DNA from: Lates calcarifer
Taxonomy: Eukaryota > Chordata > Actinopteri > Centropomidae
Direction: 5' to 3'
DNA length: 64,000 nucleotides
Assembly: GCF_001640805.2 (NCBI RefSeq)
Contig: NC_066852.1
Span: forward strand, 8,168,194 to 8,232,193
Each line of letters starts with the position of its first letter. Positions within the stretch are counted from its first letter, which is position 1. This document shows, piece after piece, positions 1 through 13,642 of this stretch. Under the pieces are notes generated by a model that ran no database searches, was not told where the DNA came from, and saw nothing but the letters and a program-made list of their open reading frames with translations. Position numbers and translations under genes: made by a program.

Positions 1-120
1 CAAAACGGTTCATTTCCCCAAATGTCAAACTATTGCTGAAGTAGCCAGGACAAAGGACACAGTCTTGCCTGCAGTGTTACACCTGAGCCCATGTTAATTC
101 AGTGACGTGTATTTACACAC

Positions 121-3100
121 CTGAAGTTGTAGCCCACTGATGCTCTGGCTTTGTCGGTCTCAGCAGGGTTTCCATACAGACCATGGAAGTTATACTTTGG
201 TTTACAGTGTTTTACATCCACATCAAAGTTACAAGTCCAGTCCACCACAATGCCAATGGCCCCTCCCTGTCAGGGCACATGCACATAATACATTACCACA
301 TGAGAAACACCAGAAACAAAACACTAGAAGAACAATACATATGCAGCTGTGACTAAATGGAATAGACATCTACTTATCCACCAGGAAATTATTTCTATTT
401 ATTCAGTGTTGAGTAAACATGTTATGCAGCAAACTTACCACTCGGGCTATTGTTTCAAAATTAAAGCCAGAAAGTTTAACTATATCTCCCAGTTTGAATA
501 TTGGACACAGTGGAGCTTTATCAGGACTGTGAAGGCATTTGCTGATATATGCAGCATCAATACCCTCCACCAGGTTACTCCTGAAAACACAACTGGATGT
601 TAGAGAACAAAATCCAGGAAAACAGAGTAACCACATATTACAGAAATGAAAGGACTCTATCCTGTGTAGGCACTTGTGATTTCTTATGATTCTTTATCCT
701 GAATCAAATGATGCCACTCTGTCTCCAAATATTTTGTTGACTGACACTATCTGGGAATCACTTCTTTGCATTTAAAGGTATTAAATCCTCCTTTATCCCT
801 CACCCTCATCTATAGCATAGTGATAATAAGTTTTTATCTAAATTTGCATGTCCATTCAATCTCATATAAAGACAAGGTGTTTGAGTTTTAACTCCTGGTA
901 TGGCAGTTTTAAGGTGTTTTATTTATCATTATTCCCCTGTATTTTATATTGATATGTTTCATATAGTAACATATAGTAAGGCCAAAACCAGACTTATTTG
1001 TACTTAGATTTTAGATTTGATCAAATTGTTGACATGAATGAGGTTCATCACCTTGTGACACCAAATAAGGGGAAAGTCACCGAATTTTTGATGAACAGTG
1101 TGTAGTTCTCTGCAGACATCAACAGAGGAGGGCTGGAAAGGAAAAAAGAAAAGAATCAAACACAGTATGTTGAGGTTGTTCAGCAGAAATCATGTTTGTA
1201 CTGTACAGACAATTATGTAATCCTATAAATGTCAAGGAATAAATTCAATTATTACAGGCATGACATGTCCGAGTCAGTGTGCAGTGTGAATAATTCAGTG
1301 TTTCCACATACTCTGGTATGATGTTATCATCCTCAACAGGACACCAAGCCAGCACCTCACAGGTCTTTGTTTCATTCCTACAGACTCCTGTCATTTGCCC
1401 TTGAAACAGGAACATACAAGTGTTCACCATGGAGACAAAATTAAAACTGGGGCAAATCTGTTTCAAGCAGCAAAAAAAAAAAAAAAAGGCTTTAACATTA
1501 AAGCAATCCTAAACATTTTCTGCCTCCAATTTTCATCTTATCTTCAATTAGCATCACGGAGCAAGCAAAATATAAAAGTCAAGCAAAGCAAACGCTGAAA
1601 TAGCTGTTTCCTTTATCTTGCCCTGATCCTAACATATCATTTCTCTCCATGTGATTAGTTTTGTTGGTATCAGTTTCTCTCATCATGTGTTGGATGAGTT
1701 CACAGACAGTTCTCCGGCAGGCATCCGGTCACTCAGCCTCAGTCTCTGACCTTTCACTGGAGCCCACCAGCCTATTTAGCTACAGGGGCGCCCCCTCATG
1801 TTTACTTGTCTACAAGCATAGAGACAACACGCCGCCTATAAAGGGACGATGGCACCTCAAGGTGAATTTGACTCGTCTGAAACGGACAGATCTAAAGCTT
1901 TGGCTAACATTGGTCTTATTGAAGGTGATGTGGGATGCAGAGGACTTGAAAGGCTCAGGATTTAACCCTGGGACAGATGGAGGACAATAAATTTCTGTAA
2001 GTGCTCTCTGAACTCACCGTCAACGCTGTATATGTTTGGACCTATTAAAAAAAGCTCTGGTCTGATAGTCTGGTTGTTTGATTTTAATGTCTCTGTGTGC
2101 TTATATTTTGTGTTGGCTCATATTCACAAGAGTTGATGTAATATCTGTGGCGTTGTTTATATATGCATACATGTGTCTGCTTGCTTAAGGCTGGGTCATT
2201 TGCACGCTTCAGTGACCAACAAACCATATTATGAACACACACACCACTATGTGTTTGGTTGCTAAGACGTAGGTTGTTGATTTTAGTGTGTCTTGTCTCT
2301 CAGTGCTAGACAAAAGCAATGCATGAGTTATGTCTAAACGTTTACCTTAGCAGCGACCGCGATGAGTCAGATCTGGTGTATTTTAGTTTCTAGTGTGTGT
2401 GAGCACATCATATAGTAGATCTCAAGAGCCACAGCCCATTTTGCAAATACACTCCTTCCTCAGTACATCACAGTCCTGTCCCTGGCTTTAAGATGTCTGA
2501 GAAGGGCTTTCGTCTCTGGCAAAACTAAACAAAATAAAGCAAAGCCAAAGATCTGGACTGATCTGAGCCTGGCCACGGGCAGACAGACGGTTACTCAGTG
2601 AGGACTGCTGAGGTCACACACTGTCAGGCCGTCAGAATTTACCATTTCCCGTACGTTTGAGTCTCCCTCCTTCACAGTCAGCATCTGAGCTGCAGTTGTG
2701 TTTGCCTTTGAGCTGTTATGAACAAAGAGAAAGAGATTGGGGTCAACATGTGTGGAATGTGGATGCGAAGAAACCAGAGCATTTTTAAACATGAAAACAA
2801 CAGGACAGTGTGGACATAAAGTTTTGCTTTTATTTTTGATACTCTGCAGAGTACAGAAACCACATTCTCTGCCATCTTGAAGCCATTATGTTTAAAAAGA
2901 CAGTTTCCTGCGATTTGACAGCGACGAAATTGCACAATTACACAAACAGTCTAGGAATGAGACACAATTTCCTTGTTGTTTTACTATTTATGGAATTGTG
3001 TAAGTCAGAGAGAGAAGAAAGACAGGATGAGACAATCATGCATGAAAGGGAGACATGAAAATGAAAGAAATGGGAACATTTACACATACCTCTGGACACT

Positions 3101-4130
3101 TTCCCATGCTCTGACCCTCAGTTATGATATAGTTTGTCATCACCACAAAAGATGAGTCACCCTGAGGTGTAGGATCAAAAGAAGGAATATGTTACATTGT
3201 TTCATTACTCTCATTTATTTATGCCATAAAATGGCACAAAGCTGCAGTTGTCCTGCAATATGCAGCCTGTCATACATTAATCAGCTGTTTCTCACTGGTG
3301 AACATGTTCAAGCAAAAACTTTTTCATCCCTGAAGTATTCAACATAAAGTAATAGTTTGTTTTGGGAAATGTACTTTTTTTGCTCTCCTGTTGAGCTTTA
3401 GATAAGATGATCAATGCAACTCACATATCTGTATGGTAAGTATTAAACTACATCCAGACTGTTAGCTTAGCACAAAGACTGGAAACAGTTATCCTGGCTC
3501 TGTTAAAGGAAAAATAATCCACCTACCATCACCTGTAAAAGTTCACTAATTACTATGTTTAATCTCCTCTGTTAAACACAAACACAACACTTTGTGTTTT
3601 ATGCAGCGTTTTTTGAGGTACAACACCCCATAAAACAGAACCAGGCTAGCTGTTTCCCCCTGTTTCCAGTCTTTGTGCTAAGCTAAGCTAAATGGCTGCT
3701 GGCTCCAGCTTCATACTTGTGCACCAACATGAGAGTGGTATCATTCCTCTCATCAAACTATGCAACAAAGTGAACAGTAATGAACTATTGCTCCATGTCA
3801 TATTGTTTAATCTGTTCTAAAGCAAAGCATTAAAAGGAGAAGTTGTGGTTTACAAGGGTTTGCGTGCTGGACTATTTCTTGGCTGTGAACACTTGGTCTT
3901 CCTGGACAAAACAAAATATAACATGGTAATTTGTGAGCTTTTAGAGGTGTTTTCTTACAGAAGCTCATTTTTGCTTCACATCATTTATGCAAATTTAATT
4001 GCTGGACTGTTGGCGCAGTCTGTGTTGATTCCAGTGCACAGGTGTTAGCTGTAAGCTAGCTAGCAGTGGATTCACCAGCCATCTGTTATAGTGTGTCTGT
4101 GCGTCTTTGTCAACCTCCAAACTCAACAGA

Positions 4131-4167
<37 letters not shown>

Positions 4168-7100
4168 CCATTTTCCTTTCTCTCTTCTGTGTCTTCTGTG
4201 ACTTCTCTGTCTTATGTCAGTTTCATGGTGCTCTGGGCAAATTTGCATCCTATTGTGTCTCTCTACTCACTTATATGCACTCATGCCACCCCTAAAAGTG
4301 TCAGCACACACAGCTACAGGTGCTTTTCTCCATGAGAATTTTCTTGATGTGACGTGATATGCAGGAAACAAGATGAATCTCATACAACAATATGCTACTT
4401 TGATGTTAATTTTCACAGAAACCATGTTCAGGACATGAAGTATGGCCCGTAATCAAATAAACAACAACGACCATCTGAGGAATTCTCACAGACAAAGGTT
4501 TGGATTTCAGAATAAAGCCGGCTGCTCGTTGATATCTACCTGATCAAAGTGTGATTCATTGTATCAAAGTTTCCTTTCAATTTTATTGGTTGGGTTTATC
4601 ATACCAAAGCCAAATGTTAAACCAACTCTGAATTAAACAAAGTCCACACCCACACCTCAAGGCAAACATTACAACCTTGATTGTGTCCTCTTCATTTCAT
4701 TCCTACAGTTAAGAGGACCTAGCAACATTGTAGGTAAACAAAGAAAAATATTTGACCAGAGAGTCCCTTTTGGAGGGTTGTTTGCTCAGTTTGTTACAGG
4801 AGGCACGCAATGACGTTTGCAAAGCACAGGGACACCTTGATGTTGACAAAGCTAGGTTATAATCTGTGTCAAATTTACAAAACTACAATAACTTTTAACC
4901 GGTGTGTACATTGTCCTAGTGACCTAATACTGAGATAAAAGCCAACACAGATGTTTTAAATGCGTGAGTAAACCTTCAACTTTGTCACAATCTGACCGGT
5001 GAGTAGCAGTCTTCAGGGAGCAGAGCATTTTGATGTTGCATGTCTGACTCAGCCTGATGTTTAATCACTCTGACAGTTTGAATCATGTTGACTTCATGGC
5101 TTCTGACTCAGACCCACATTTGGTATAGTCCCAACTATGGTCCGTGACTTGTACCAGGTGCAAAGCAAATACTTGACAATTAAGAGCAATGTGATGATAA
5201 CACATTAAATGTTCCTGCATGTGTGAAAGGCTTCAGCCAAACAGGCACCAACCTGTGGAGGGAAGACATAGTCGGCAACATCCCAGACTCTCTCATCTCC
5301 ATCCACATTGGTGTAGCCCACGCCTTTCATTTTGGTGAAGACGGAGCTGACTGCCGTGTCTGTGGACTGGTAGCCTTTCTCGTAGATGAAAACCCACCTG
5401 TGCGGGACACACAAAGTGTCATGTCAAACCTGTCAGATTAAGATTCAGACTCCCTCTCCACTACAACTGAACATCTATACCCACAGGCAAGGGCATGTAT
5501 ACGGGTGAGACTGACACTCTGCACAGTTACCCCACATGCCAGCAGCACACCCCACAGGGACACATGTGAAAGTCATTGTGGTTGTGTAATGTCATGGTAG
5601 TTGTATTTGTCTTTTGCTGCCAAATCAGAAGGACAAATCAGACATAGGAATCTACAAGCGACATTTACTAATATTTTTTCAACTTGCCAGTTTCGAAATA
5701 TGTTAGAAGAAGTAATCAGAGGATTGCAATAAACCATTAAATGTCTGTTAGGCAAGCACCAGGCATGATCACAGTTACGGTCAGTGGAGCTACTTTGCTG
5801 ATTTCCCAGATGACTGTGCAGACCATCAGATAGTATTCTGAGAGTCCGCTTGCATGTTTATCTGTGCGAACACATATAAACTATCTTCCCCTAAGAATAT
5901 TGATTATATTAAGATTATTCACTCATGCTGTAATGAAGTGCAATTTAAATAACTTCTATTTCAAGGTACTTTATACTTCTACTCTAGGGAAATATTGTCA
6001 TTTTTACTCCACTGCATTCATTTAACAGCTGTAGTTTCATTTAAAAAAAATGCTAAAGATGAAACCACTGGGTCTCCATTTTGTTTCATTTAAATAAGTG
6101 ATTGAGGCCAAAAGAGGTCAAATTGTCCAATATTTCACAAAATAATGTAATACATTTTTTCTGGTCTTTCTCTCTTCCTACTCCTTAAATCATCTTACAA
6201 CCCTTCAGATTAAGCTCGTGACCCTTTGGAGTCACCTGAACCCCTAAGTTGGGAACCACTGGACTAAACTACCTAACAGTATATAAAGTCATTAGAACTA
6301 CATCCACCAAGTAAAATGAAGCTTACACATAAATGCACTTCTGTACTTTGGATACTTTAAGTGTATTAACATAATATTACCAGTTTTTTACCTGGATTTT
6401 GAATGCAGGACTTTGACTAGTTTTGAGATCGACTGTAGAACTCCTGCTTTCAAGACATTTTTGCTTCATACGCTAAATGTTAAATATTCCAGCTTTGTTC
6501 TGGTAAAAAAAACTGCAGTTATGTCAACTTTACTAAATTAAGAACAAGTGCCTGAATCCTTCATCACATTAAAGGATTCCTGTCAAGCAGAAACCAGCCT
6601 CACACTCGGGCGCTGTACTTTTTGATTTCTGCAGAGTGAAGCTTCTCATTGTGTTGCTCAATCTGTGTGTGTCGCCAGGAGGCATGGGGAACAGCTGGTG
6701 TGCGCCGGACAGATACTGTATGTACACACATACACACTGACACATGCAGAGCTATTTTATATAAGGGTGTGAAAAGCAATTATCCCCTGGCAGAAAGCCT
6801 GCAGGACAGTAACATTCATTTGTCTGTGCGCAAAGAAAGCACCTTAAAGCAACAGAGGAACAGAAACATCTTTCAAACTGCAGTGAAATAAGCTATGCAC
6901 AATGAGCTAAAAGCCGCGACTTCTATCAGTTAGGCAAATCAAATTATGTAAGTTGGAGCTTACAGTGAAGAGGAAGTAGAGAAAAAATAGAGCACATTAA
7001 CGGAATAAAGAAACCCATGAGCATGAAATAATGGAAGGATCTTCCAAAACAGCAGTCTAAGTGAGATCTGTATCTGCTCCGACAGAAGGAGAGCGGGGAG

Positions 7101-9171
7101 GCAGGGAGGAGGCTCCTTGATGTGCAGAGGGCTTTTTTCTTTCCACCATTTGTATTCATTTTGTGAGGACAAATTAGAATGAAACAAAATTCAACCTCCA
7201 GCTAATCACTGTGAAATGCAAACAGTGGATTGGCGTTATTGTCAACTTACAAGTGACAAGATGGGAATTAATTAAAAGAGCAGTCTTTATGGTTTGCTGA
7301 AGCAGCTGTTCTCTGTTAAATTACTCTTTGCTTTTTGACTTCATTAAGAGATTTACTTAAAATTGATATGTAAAATATTTTCAAAACCATTCATGTGCGA
7401 TTTTGTTCTTCTCGATTTATTCAAAGCTGGTATGAATGCTCCCAAACTGTGGCTGACAAAGGATTCATTGTTGTACATGTCAGGTGAGAGAATGAAAGCG
7501 AAAATGTAATCATAAAAGGGGAGCACCAAAAACTGCAATCAGTTTATGGAATGTCAAATTCCTGAAAATACGACCAGTAATTCACTGGCTCAGTGCGAGT
7601 GCCTGAGAGACACGGCCTGACTGCTGCTCCGTCCTGTCAGCCTGCATGCTGCTTGAATCCTGAAGAGGACAAGCTGGACAGCCTCATAATCACATCTGCT
7701 CTCCTGCCCATCACTGCCCAACCTTAATGTGGCCTGATGGCTGTAAAAGGCAGGTGACGGGCCGGAAGGAGGCAAGGGGAGGCAGATCTGTCATGCATAG
7801 AGAGCCTTGATACCAAAAAGAAAGCAAACACTTGGAACACACTGCAGCTGTTCCCCTTTTTAATTTTTATCAGTGCACAGCACAAGCTTATCTCTGCAGA
7901 AGATTTTCAAGGTCTGAATTAAAGAAATGATCATAATGAACTTTTTTCCTGACTCTGGAGATCGTCAAGATTAAAGCAGCGTAACAAGATACAAACCACA
8001 AAGAGAAACCAACAGTGGGCCATTTCAAATCAGTTTAAATCAGCAGGCTCTTTCCTTTATTATAAAAAATAACCTTGCCATTAGCAAGAGAAGATGTTCT
8101 CAAATTCGTCTTTCTCCGTTACATTTTTGATCACCATCAACATCACCAGCAGAAGGTAACACATCTCTATGCTGTTTGGCAGTGAATTGGGCAGCAGTTG
8201 ATTGTTATCTGTGTTAGCATATGCCTCAGCGTGTTCATCATACACAGCTCCTCAGGTTCTGCTGCTCAGAGGTGCAGAGACACAGTAGGAAAAATAAAAA
8301 TCACGCACGCACACACATACACATGCAGAAACAGCCTGTGAGTAATCAGAAACGTAGATGATGTGCTGTAAAGTGAGATAACATGAGAACAGGCTCTTCC
8401 TCCTTCAGAGTGACTCTCCAGTGAAATACTCCAACATGTCCAAGCAAGTGTATGGCCGTAGTGAGTGGCTCAGAGTGCGTAAGTTAATAAACATGCTGCT
8501 CTTGTGTCTCAACTTGAAAATGGCAGATAATAACAGTGAGTTCTCCAGTCATTTCACACTCTTGCACCTTTTACCTGGAAAGTTACAGTTTGTGTGGGTT
8601 ATCTGCATTCTTTATTATTTATATCTGCATTCACTAACTGACATCTTGTGTTTCTCATTTCTTCTGTAGAAGCCACACCGTTTGTAATGGATGGGGAAAG
8701 AAGATTGTAACTTTGCATTGGTTTATTAAACTCCCCTTAGAGGTGGACACCGTCACTCCGAAAATGCCGTAGAGGCACCAGTCAGCATCTGGGACAAAAT
8801 ATTTTTCTAATATTATTTGTAATGCAGGGTAAAATGCAGATATCAGGGTTACAAAACAAAACAAAAAAAGTTGCTGGAATTTGCAGGGTCTCTCTGAGAG
8901 GTCATTCTTGCTTCAGGCTGCATCACTCTCAACAAGCTGAAACATGTAAAACAATGCAAACCCTCTCTGCACTCACATCTGCCTGTTGCCTTTATGAACA
9001 GCATAAAAACAACATGTGAATGTATGGGTCTTACCCAATGATGTAAGCCAGGACCCCCAGCTGGATGAGACGACACACCACTCCCACCCTCCTGTTCCTC
9101 ACCAGCACCTGTCGCGGGGTCTCATACTCAAAGAAGAAGTCGGAGAGGGCGTTGGTGATTTGGCTCTTCAT
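121..9171 (-). CDS. p2rx1: P2X purinoceptor 1 (ATP-gated cation channel), 3' part missing
   Basis: Trimeric plasma-membrane channel opened by extracellular ATP and passing Na+ and Ca2+. Eight coding exons are seen on the minus strand: 9171-9035, 5397-5253, 3161-3090, 2712-2643, 1387-1312, 1132-1052, 580-439 and 266-121. All have GT-AG borders and consistent phase (869 nt, about 289 of some 400 residues). The start ATG at 9171 opens [20 protein letters not shown], a typical P2X amino terminus, with A at -3. TM1 lies near residues 30-50. The ATP-binding lysines appear as K68-M-K70, NYT stands where P2X1 has its binding threonine, and NFR closes exon 8. The extracellular cysteines are conserved. 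The segments [11 protein letters not shown] and FHGLY favour P2X1 over other subtypes. Exon 8 carries about six more residues than human P2X1 before NFR. The last part of the ectodomain, TM2 and the C-terminal tail lie left of the window. The family is certain; the subtype is very likely. Confidence 0.93.
3346..3791. repeat. Palindromic MITE-like teleost repeat, copy 1
   Basis: An element with long imperfect inverted arms in p2rx1 intron 2. The left arm holds GTTAGCTTAGCACAAAGACT near 3460-3480, and its complement AGTCTTTGTGCTAAGC appears near 3668-3684. The outer ends also pair imperfectly (TAATAGTTTG against AACTATTG). A fragment resembling the family interior follows at about 3830-3910. 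The same family recurs near 36.1-36.7 kb and as a fragment near 41.0-41.1 kb. I recognise it as an abundant fish repeat but do not assign a superfamily. Confidence 0.7.
4134..4164. repeat. (TC)n microsatellite
   Basis: About 31 bases of uninterrupted CT dinucleotide in p2rx1 intron 2. It creates spurious serine/leucine reading frames. Confidence 0.95.
5398..9034 (-). other. p2rx1 intron 1
   Basis: A 3.6-kb first intron, by far the longest seen in this gene. It contains fragments of dispersed fish repeats at about 5955-6275. The stretch of about 6.6-8.3 kb is high-complexity, non-repetitive sequence with several AATTAA-type motifs and no coding exon I can support. It could hold regulatory elements, but nothing in it is recognised directly. 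Confidence 0.5.
5955..6275. repeat. Dispersed fish repeat fragments in p2rx1 intron 1
   Basis: Two adjoining fragments. The first, about 5965-6045, holds TACTTTATACTTCTACTCTA and TTTTTACTCCACTGCATTCA, resembling sequence near 17.0 and 62.2 kb. The second, about 6200-6265, holds GACCCTTTGGAGTCACCTGA and GTTGGGAACCACTGGACT, which recurs near 62.5-62.6 kb. Recurrence within the window supports repeat status. Confidence 0.6.
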
Positions 9172-11548
9172 CTTCTCTCGTCGGCTGACCCGCACAGAGG
9201 AGGGTCTCTCTCATTCACCCCACTGGCATATAAAACACCCACGCTCCACTTGCTCTTCTCCTCCTGGTTGCCTCTGCCTCTTGTTCCTCACTAGTGGTGA
9301 GGGTCCTCTGCCTCCTCTCATAAGTGACGTCTGAAGCGCTTCATGAGAAAGTCCTGAAGTGTTGGACTTCCTCCCTCCCACGCTGCTTACTCTCTATCTC
9401 TCTCACTTTCTCTCTCTCTCTCTCTCTGCATACACTCTTAGTCATTTGTGCATCTTCCCATTCACCTCATTGTCGCGCTCTCTGACTGTTTATTGCACCT
9501 CTCCTCTCTTTTGTTATACAGAACACACTAAATTAGTGAAAAGTCATTTCAGGAAGTCAGTCTTGACTTGGCTGCAAGTTTAAATAACTCAGCAGCTGCC
9601 ACACAGACGCTGGACCTCCTCCTCTTTGTGTACAATCAAACCTTATCGTCTCCACTGACACTCTCTTCCTGTGTGCTAGGCAGAGATAGAAAGTGCATAA
9701 GCTCAACACAAACACACATTGCGAATGCCACAGTTCAGCTTGTTTGCCTACTCTCATGTCACCATTTGTAGACATTAAGCCTTCTTATTGTCTTATCATC
9801 AGTTTGTGTGGGAGCACCCAGTTTGGGTTACTCAACATTTCATTCTCTCTCCTTTTATATACTGCGAGGTGCTTTGCATTTCTAATCTTCACTCTTAGAG
9901 GAAAGGAAGTGGCAAACACACAACCATAATAAAAGGGAAAGAAATTCCATTTCAGTATAAATAAGTTGAAATATTAAGAATATTACATAAACGGTTTTCC
10001 ATCTCAAAAATGTTTTTCTCACTTGTGTGCGGTGCTTTCTAATCTCCGGAGATTAGTGAGTGGAACATCTTATTTTGGAGTCATGTTTAGAATCCAAATT
10101 TAAATCTGGTTGAACCTGTTCCAAAGGCTAAATAAATATACATTAGAAATTGCCACAAGATGTCCATGCCTAGACACAGCTACAGGCTCATGGCATGAAC
10201 ACTTTCTGCCAACAATCCCATGATGAATGCATGAGGGAACGAGAGAGTGATTCTGGACACAGGGAGTCTACAGCCATGCTAGCAAATCCTAGATTAGTCT
10301 GTTATTAGATTATTTGCCATTAGTTATGGAGACATTTCACTATGAAAATGGAAATCCGTCAAGATGTTGAGATATTTTAGTCTTGATTAACACGGAGGAC
10401 CAACAGGCCTACTGACAATCCCTTTTAGCCAAGGCACTTCCACTTGTCAGAGCATGAGACGCAATAATGAAGCACGTAAATTGGAGATTAGCGTAATTTA
10501 CTCCCAGGTTGTCTAGGCGATGCAGCATCAGACTAGCAGGTTGTCCATGACTGTCACTGATTATGTCAAAAAGAGGATTTGTAATCTGTGATGAGGAACT
10601 GAAGGTTACTGAGGCTAGCAGTGGCAAGTGCAGCCTTTGCTGAACTGAAAAAAGGAACATCAAATAATTACAAAATGCAGCTCTCCACAGGGATGCAGAA
10701 TGCCTTCATTCTGTCACAAGCAAACCTGTTCAGAACACAAAAACACCATTAGTTGAGAGATACTGTCTGGAAATAACTTTGTAATATGGAGGTTTGCAGG
10801 AGTGGTTTGTTATTACAGTGGCTTGTGATCTGCTGCTATCAAGAATTCTGGGTTTACTGAACACCATCTTTGTTCATCTGCTTTAGGGTTTAAGCAATCC
10901 AGTTAGGACATGAACTGTTCCAAAGAAAAAACACAAATATCATTCCCTACAAGGAGAAAATGAAAGTATTTTATAATGCATCAGGCTTGACCCAACAATA
11001 CAGTTCCTTATGAAGCATTAGTTGCCTAATTTCCAGCGTATTTCACCACTCCTTCCGCAGAGAGCATGACGGTGCTTCAACTGTTTCCTTAAATTTGACT
11101 AATGTGGTTAAGAGACACTTTAAGAGACAATTTACTCAAAAGGAACATCATGTTTGTATGATGCAATGTAGGTGTGTGCGGCCTGGTCCATTGTAGAGGG
11201 AAAGTTTAATCTGAGCTATTTGAGGACACTTTCTTCCTCCTTCAGATGTAAACATTGTTGTTTAAAATCAGAACTGCTGACACACTGACCAGGGGCAGGA
11301 GAGGGTGACAATAATACGTCTAATAGCAGTTTATTAAAGAGGAACATGAGAACATCATTTCACTGTCAAAATAATTCAGTTTTTTTTCCTGTAGAGCTCA
11401 AAAGCCCTAATATAGTTAGGATCTTTAAAAGACCTAAATCTGACATCATGTATGAGTTTCTCATTTTCTGACGATTTAAATATTCTCACTTGAGATATGA
11501 AATATTCCAATATCAGTGTAAATTGTCTTGCCTTTGTTTTACCTAGTG

Positions 11549-11723
11549 CAGTTATTTTTGAACAAAATATAACTAATAACCTCTCAAATATTTTCAGGAA
11601 ACCCTTTTTATAACTGAAAAAGCAACACATTATTCAAATTAACTGCCGTTTTTTCAGTTTTAAAAAGGGCTTCCTGAAAATATTTGAGAGGTTATTAGTT
11701 TTTATTTTGTCCAAAAATAACTG
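11549..11723. repeat. Long imperfect hairpin / fold-back element
   Basis: Two arms of roughly 73-75 nt (11549-11621 and 11649-11723) are near-complementary around a 27-nt loop. For example AACCTCTCAAATATTTTCAG on the left pairs with CTGAAAATATTTGAGAGGTT on the right. The outermost pair is CAGTTATTTTTG and CAAAAATAACTG. Complementarity resumes outward on both sides after a small indel, to about 11531 and 11735. It looks like a fold-back MITE or a young inverted duplication. No target-site duplication was found. Confidence 0.8.
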
Positions 11724-13087
11724 AAAACAAATGTTGATTGTGATTTTTGTATCTAATCTTTTTTGCATTAATCTATGTTGTTATAACATGTTTAACTAGA
11801 AATAGGGCTGGGCAATAACGCAAAATCATAGTTTACTGATTTTTGGAGGAATCATGTAGTGACTAAATGATCATAATGTGTTATCATTTTACAAATATCA
11901 GTTAAGAGATAGTAAGCCAAATCCAACCTCAAAGGGCTTATCAGAGTCAGAAATAAAGAGACCAAATGAGACAGAGAAACTTTAACTGGCTCTAAATGCT
12001 TATTTACAGTTTGTATGATTGTGAGTTAAAGTCATTATGTTGCCCTCTGGTGGCTGCATCGAAAACAAGTAGCACAGTCATGGCATTTATTTTACCGGCA
12101 CCTAAAAGAAATAATTAAAATGTCTAAATAATAATCAAACTAAGAAGTAAAATGAAATACAACACAGATTGTGATATAAATTTAATATGTGTATATATGC
12201 ATACATATTGTCACGATTAAATAAAATAGAACGGTGTGTCAAAAGGACAGTTATTCAGCTTTTTCTCTTTAATGAATGAACTGTTTTTCATTAAGACTTG
12301 AATTTTCCATGGCACAGGGAATGTGCTGCAGGAAGCTTTGTAAACAGACACAGACTGGCATTAGCATTAGCTTGTGCTGAGTGGTTTAAGGAGGATAAGC
12401 TAATGCCAACAGACGACGAGGACAATGATCGTTGACATTCAGTGGTCACTGTCACTTCTGCTCTGACAACTAGTAAGGTTACATTTCAGAATATTACCAT
12501 GTAGACTTCATGCTTTCATCAGGAGTAACAACATTATGCGCTACGAAATTAATCCATTAATCTCATATTCAGCCCTTCAGCTAACTCTAGCTATCTACCT
12601 TGCGGAAATCTATTAGCATTAGTTTATACTCCAGGACCTCCATCAAACAACTCATTGATTGCTGTAAGCTAACACAAGATAATTAAGGCTAATTAGCTGT
12701 CAACACTTATCAAAAAATTCTGCTAAGAAGATCCCTCAAGTGTCTGTACAGCTTCCAGTAGAACAACCTACTAGCCCTTCAAACTGGAAAAGTGTTTTAA
12801 TATAGCCTGTCTGTCATATGGCTGCCATTAGCTCGTGTCTGTGATGATAATGCCACATTCACATCATGTAGGATGTATGGTACAGAAAGGAAGGATTCCC
12901 ATGTTAATGACGTGAGATATTAATTATCCCACGATAATACAGTTAGCATAGTATAAGATACACCTGCTATCCACAACAAGGCAAAATTAACATGGTCTGT
13001 AGGGCCTCTGTTCATTTTTGTTTATGTGGTGATATATCAGTACACCAACATGAAAGCTCAAAAGTAGAAATTACTTTAGAAGTTGGC

Positions 13088-13090
<3 letters not shown>

Positions 13091-13132
<42 letters not shown>
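13091..13132. repeat. (GT)n microsatellite
   Basis: Twenty-one uninterrupted GT units upstream of dhx33. Confidence 0.97.
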
Positions 13133-13133
<1 letters not shown>

Positions 13134-13607
13134 AGAAGAGATGAGATTCGAGGAATTCAGTTTGAAATTAATATCTAAAATATTATACTCTGCTGAATGC
13201 AAGGTACCATGAAAAGCAACCCCCCCCCCCTTGAAATATTGACCCTACACATTTTCTCTCTGGAAGCCTAGAAGATGGTCTGTTTTGGCAACAAGGGGCA
13301 GCTTCAAAATCAACTATCAATGTTACGCTACAGGAGTTAAATGCCAGTAGTCTACATATTTTAGCCATTTTAGCTTGACAGTGTGAATTTTATACATTAT
13401 GACCAAACGGCTATATTCACCCCTTACACAGAAAGAACACATACAGCGCTATCACTATTATCACCATTAATACAACTGACAAGGTATAATGCATCGTTTT
13501 CAAACCAGAACTCGGCACAACACAGTGACATGGATGCAGAGTACATTCGCAGTTTGGCTGAATGTACCTGACAGTCTGCACTCGGGTTAAATTTTACATC
13601 GATGGAA

Positions 13608-13642
13608 TGACGTCAAACATCTGCGCCGAGTTTTACCACGTG
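13608..13642 (+). promoter_or_regulatory. dhx33 promoter motifs: CRE palindrome and E-box
   Basis: A full CREB/ATF palindrome TGACGTCA lies at 13608-13615 and a CACGTG E-box (MYC/MAX/USF type) at 13637-13642, about 155-190 bases upstream of the dhx33 start codon. A further TGACG half site lies at 13678-13682. No TATA box is evident at a usual distance. Motif presence is seen directly; use in vivo is inferred. Confidence 0.5.

Noticed and set aside
10264..10282. GTCTACAGCCATG matches part of miR-132-3p.
   Set aside because: The rest of the mature sequence differs and no complementary 5' arm lies within hairpin range, so it is probably a chance 13-base match.
11808..11830. TAGGGCTGGGCAATAACG, resembling a hAT-type terminal repeat.
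   Set aside because: No matching inverted end or 8-bp duplication was found within the next kilobase, so element borders cannot be supported.
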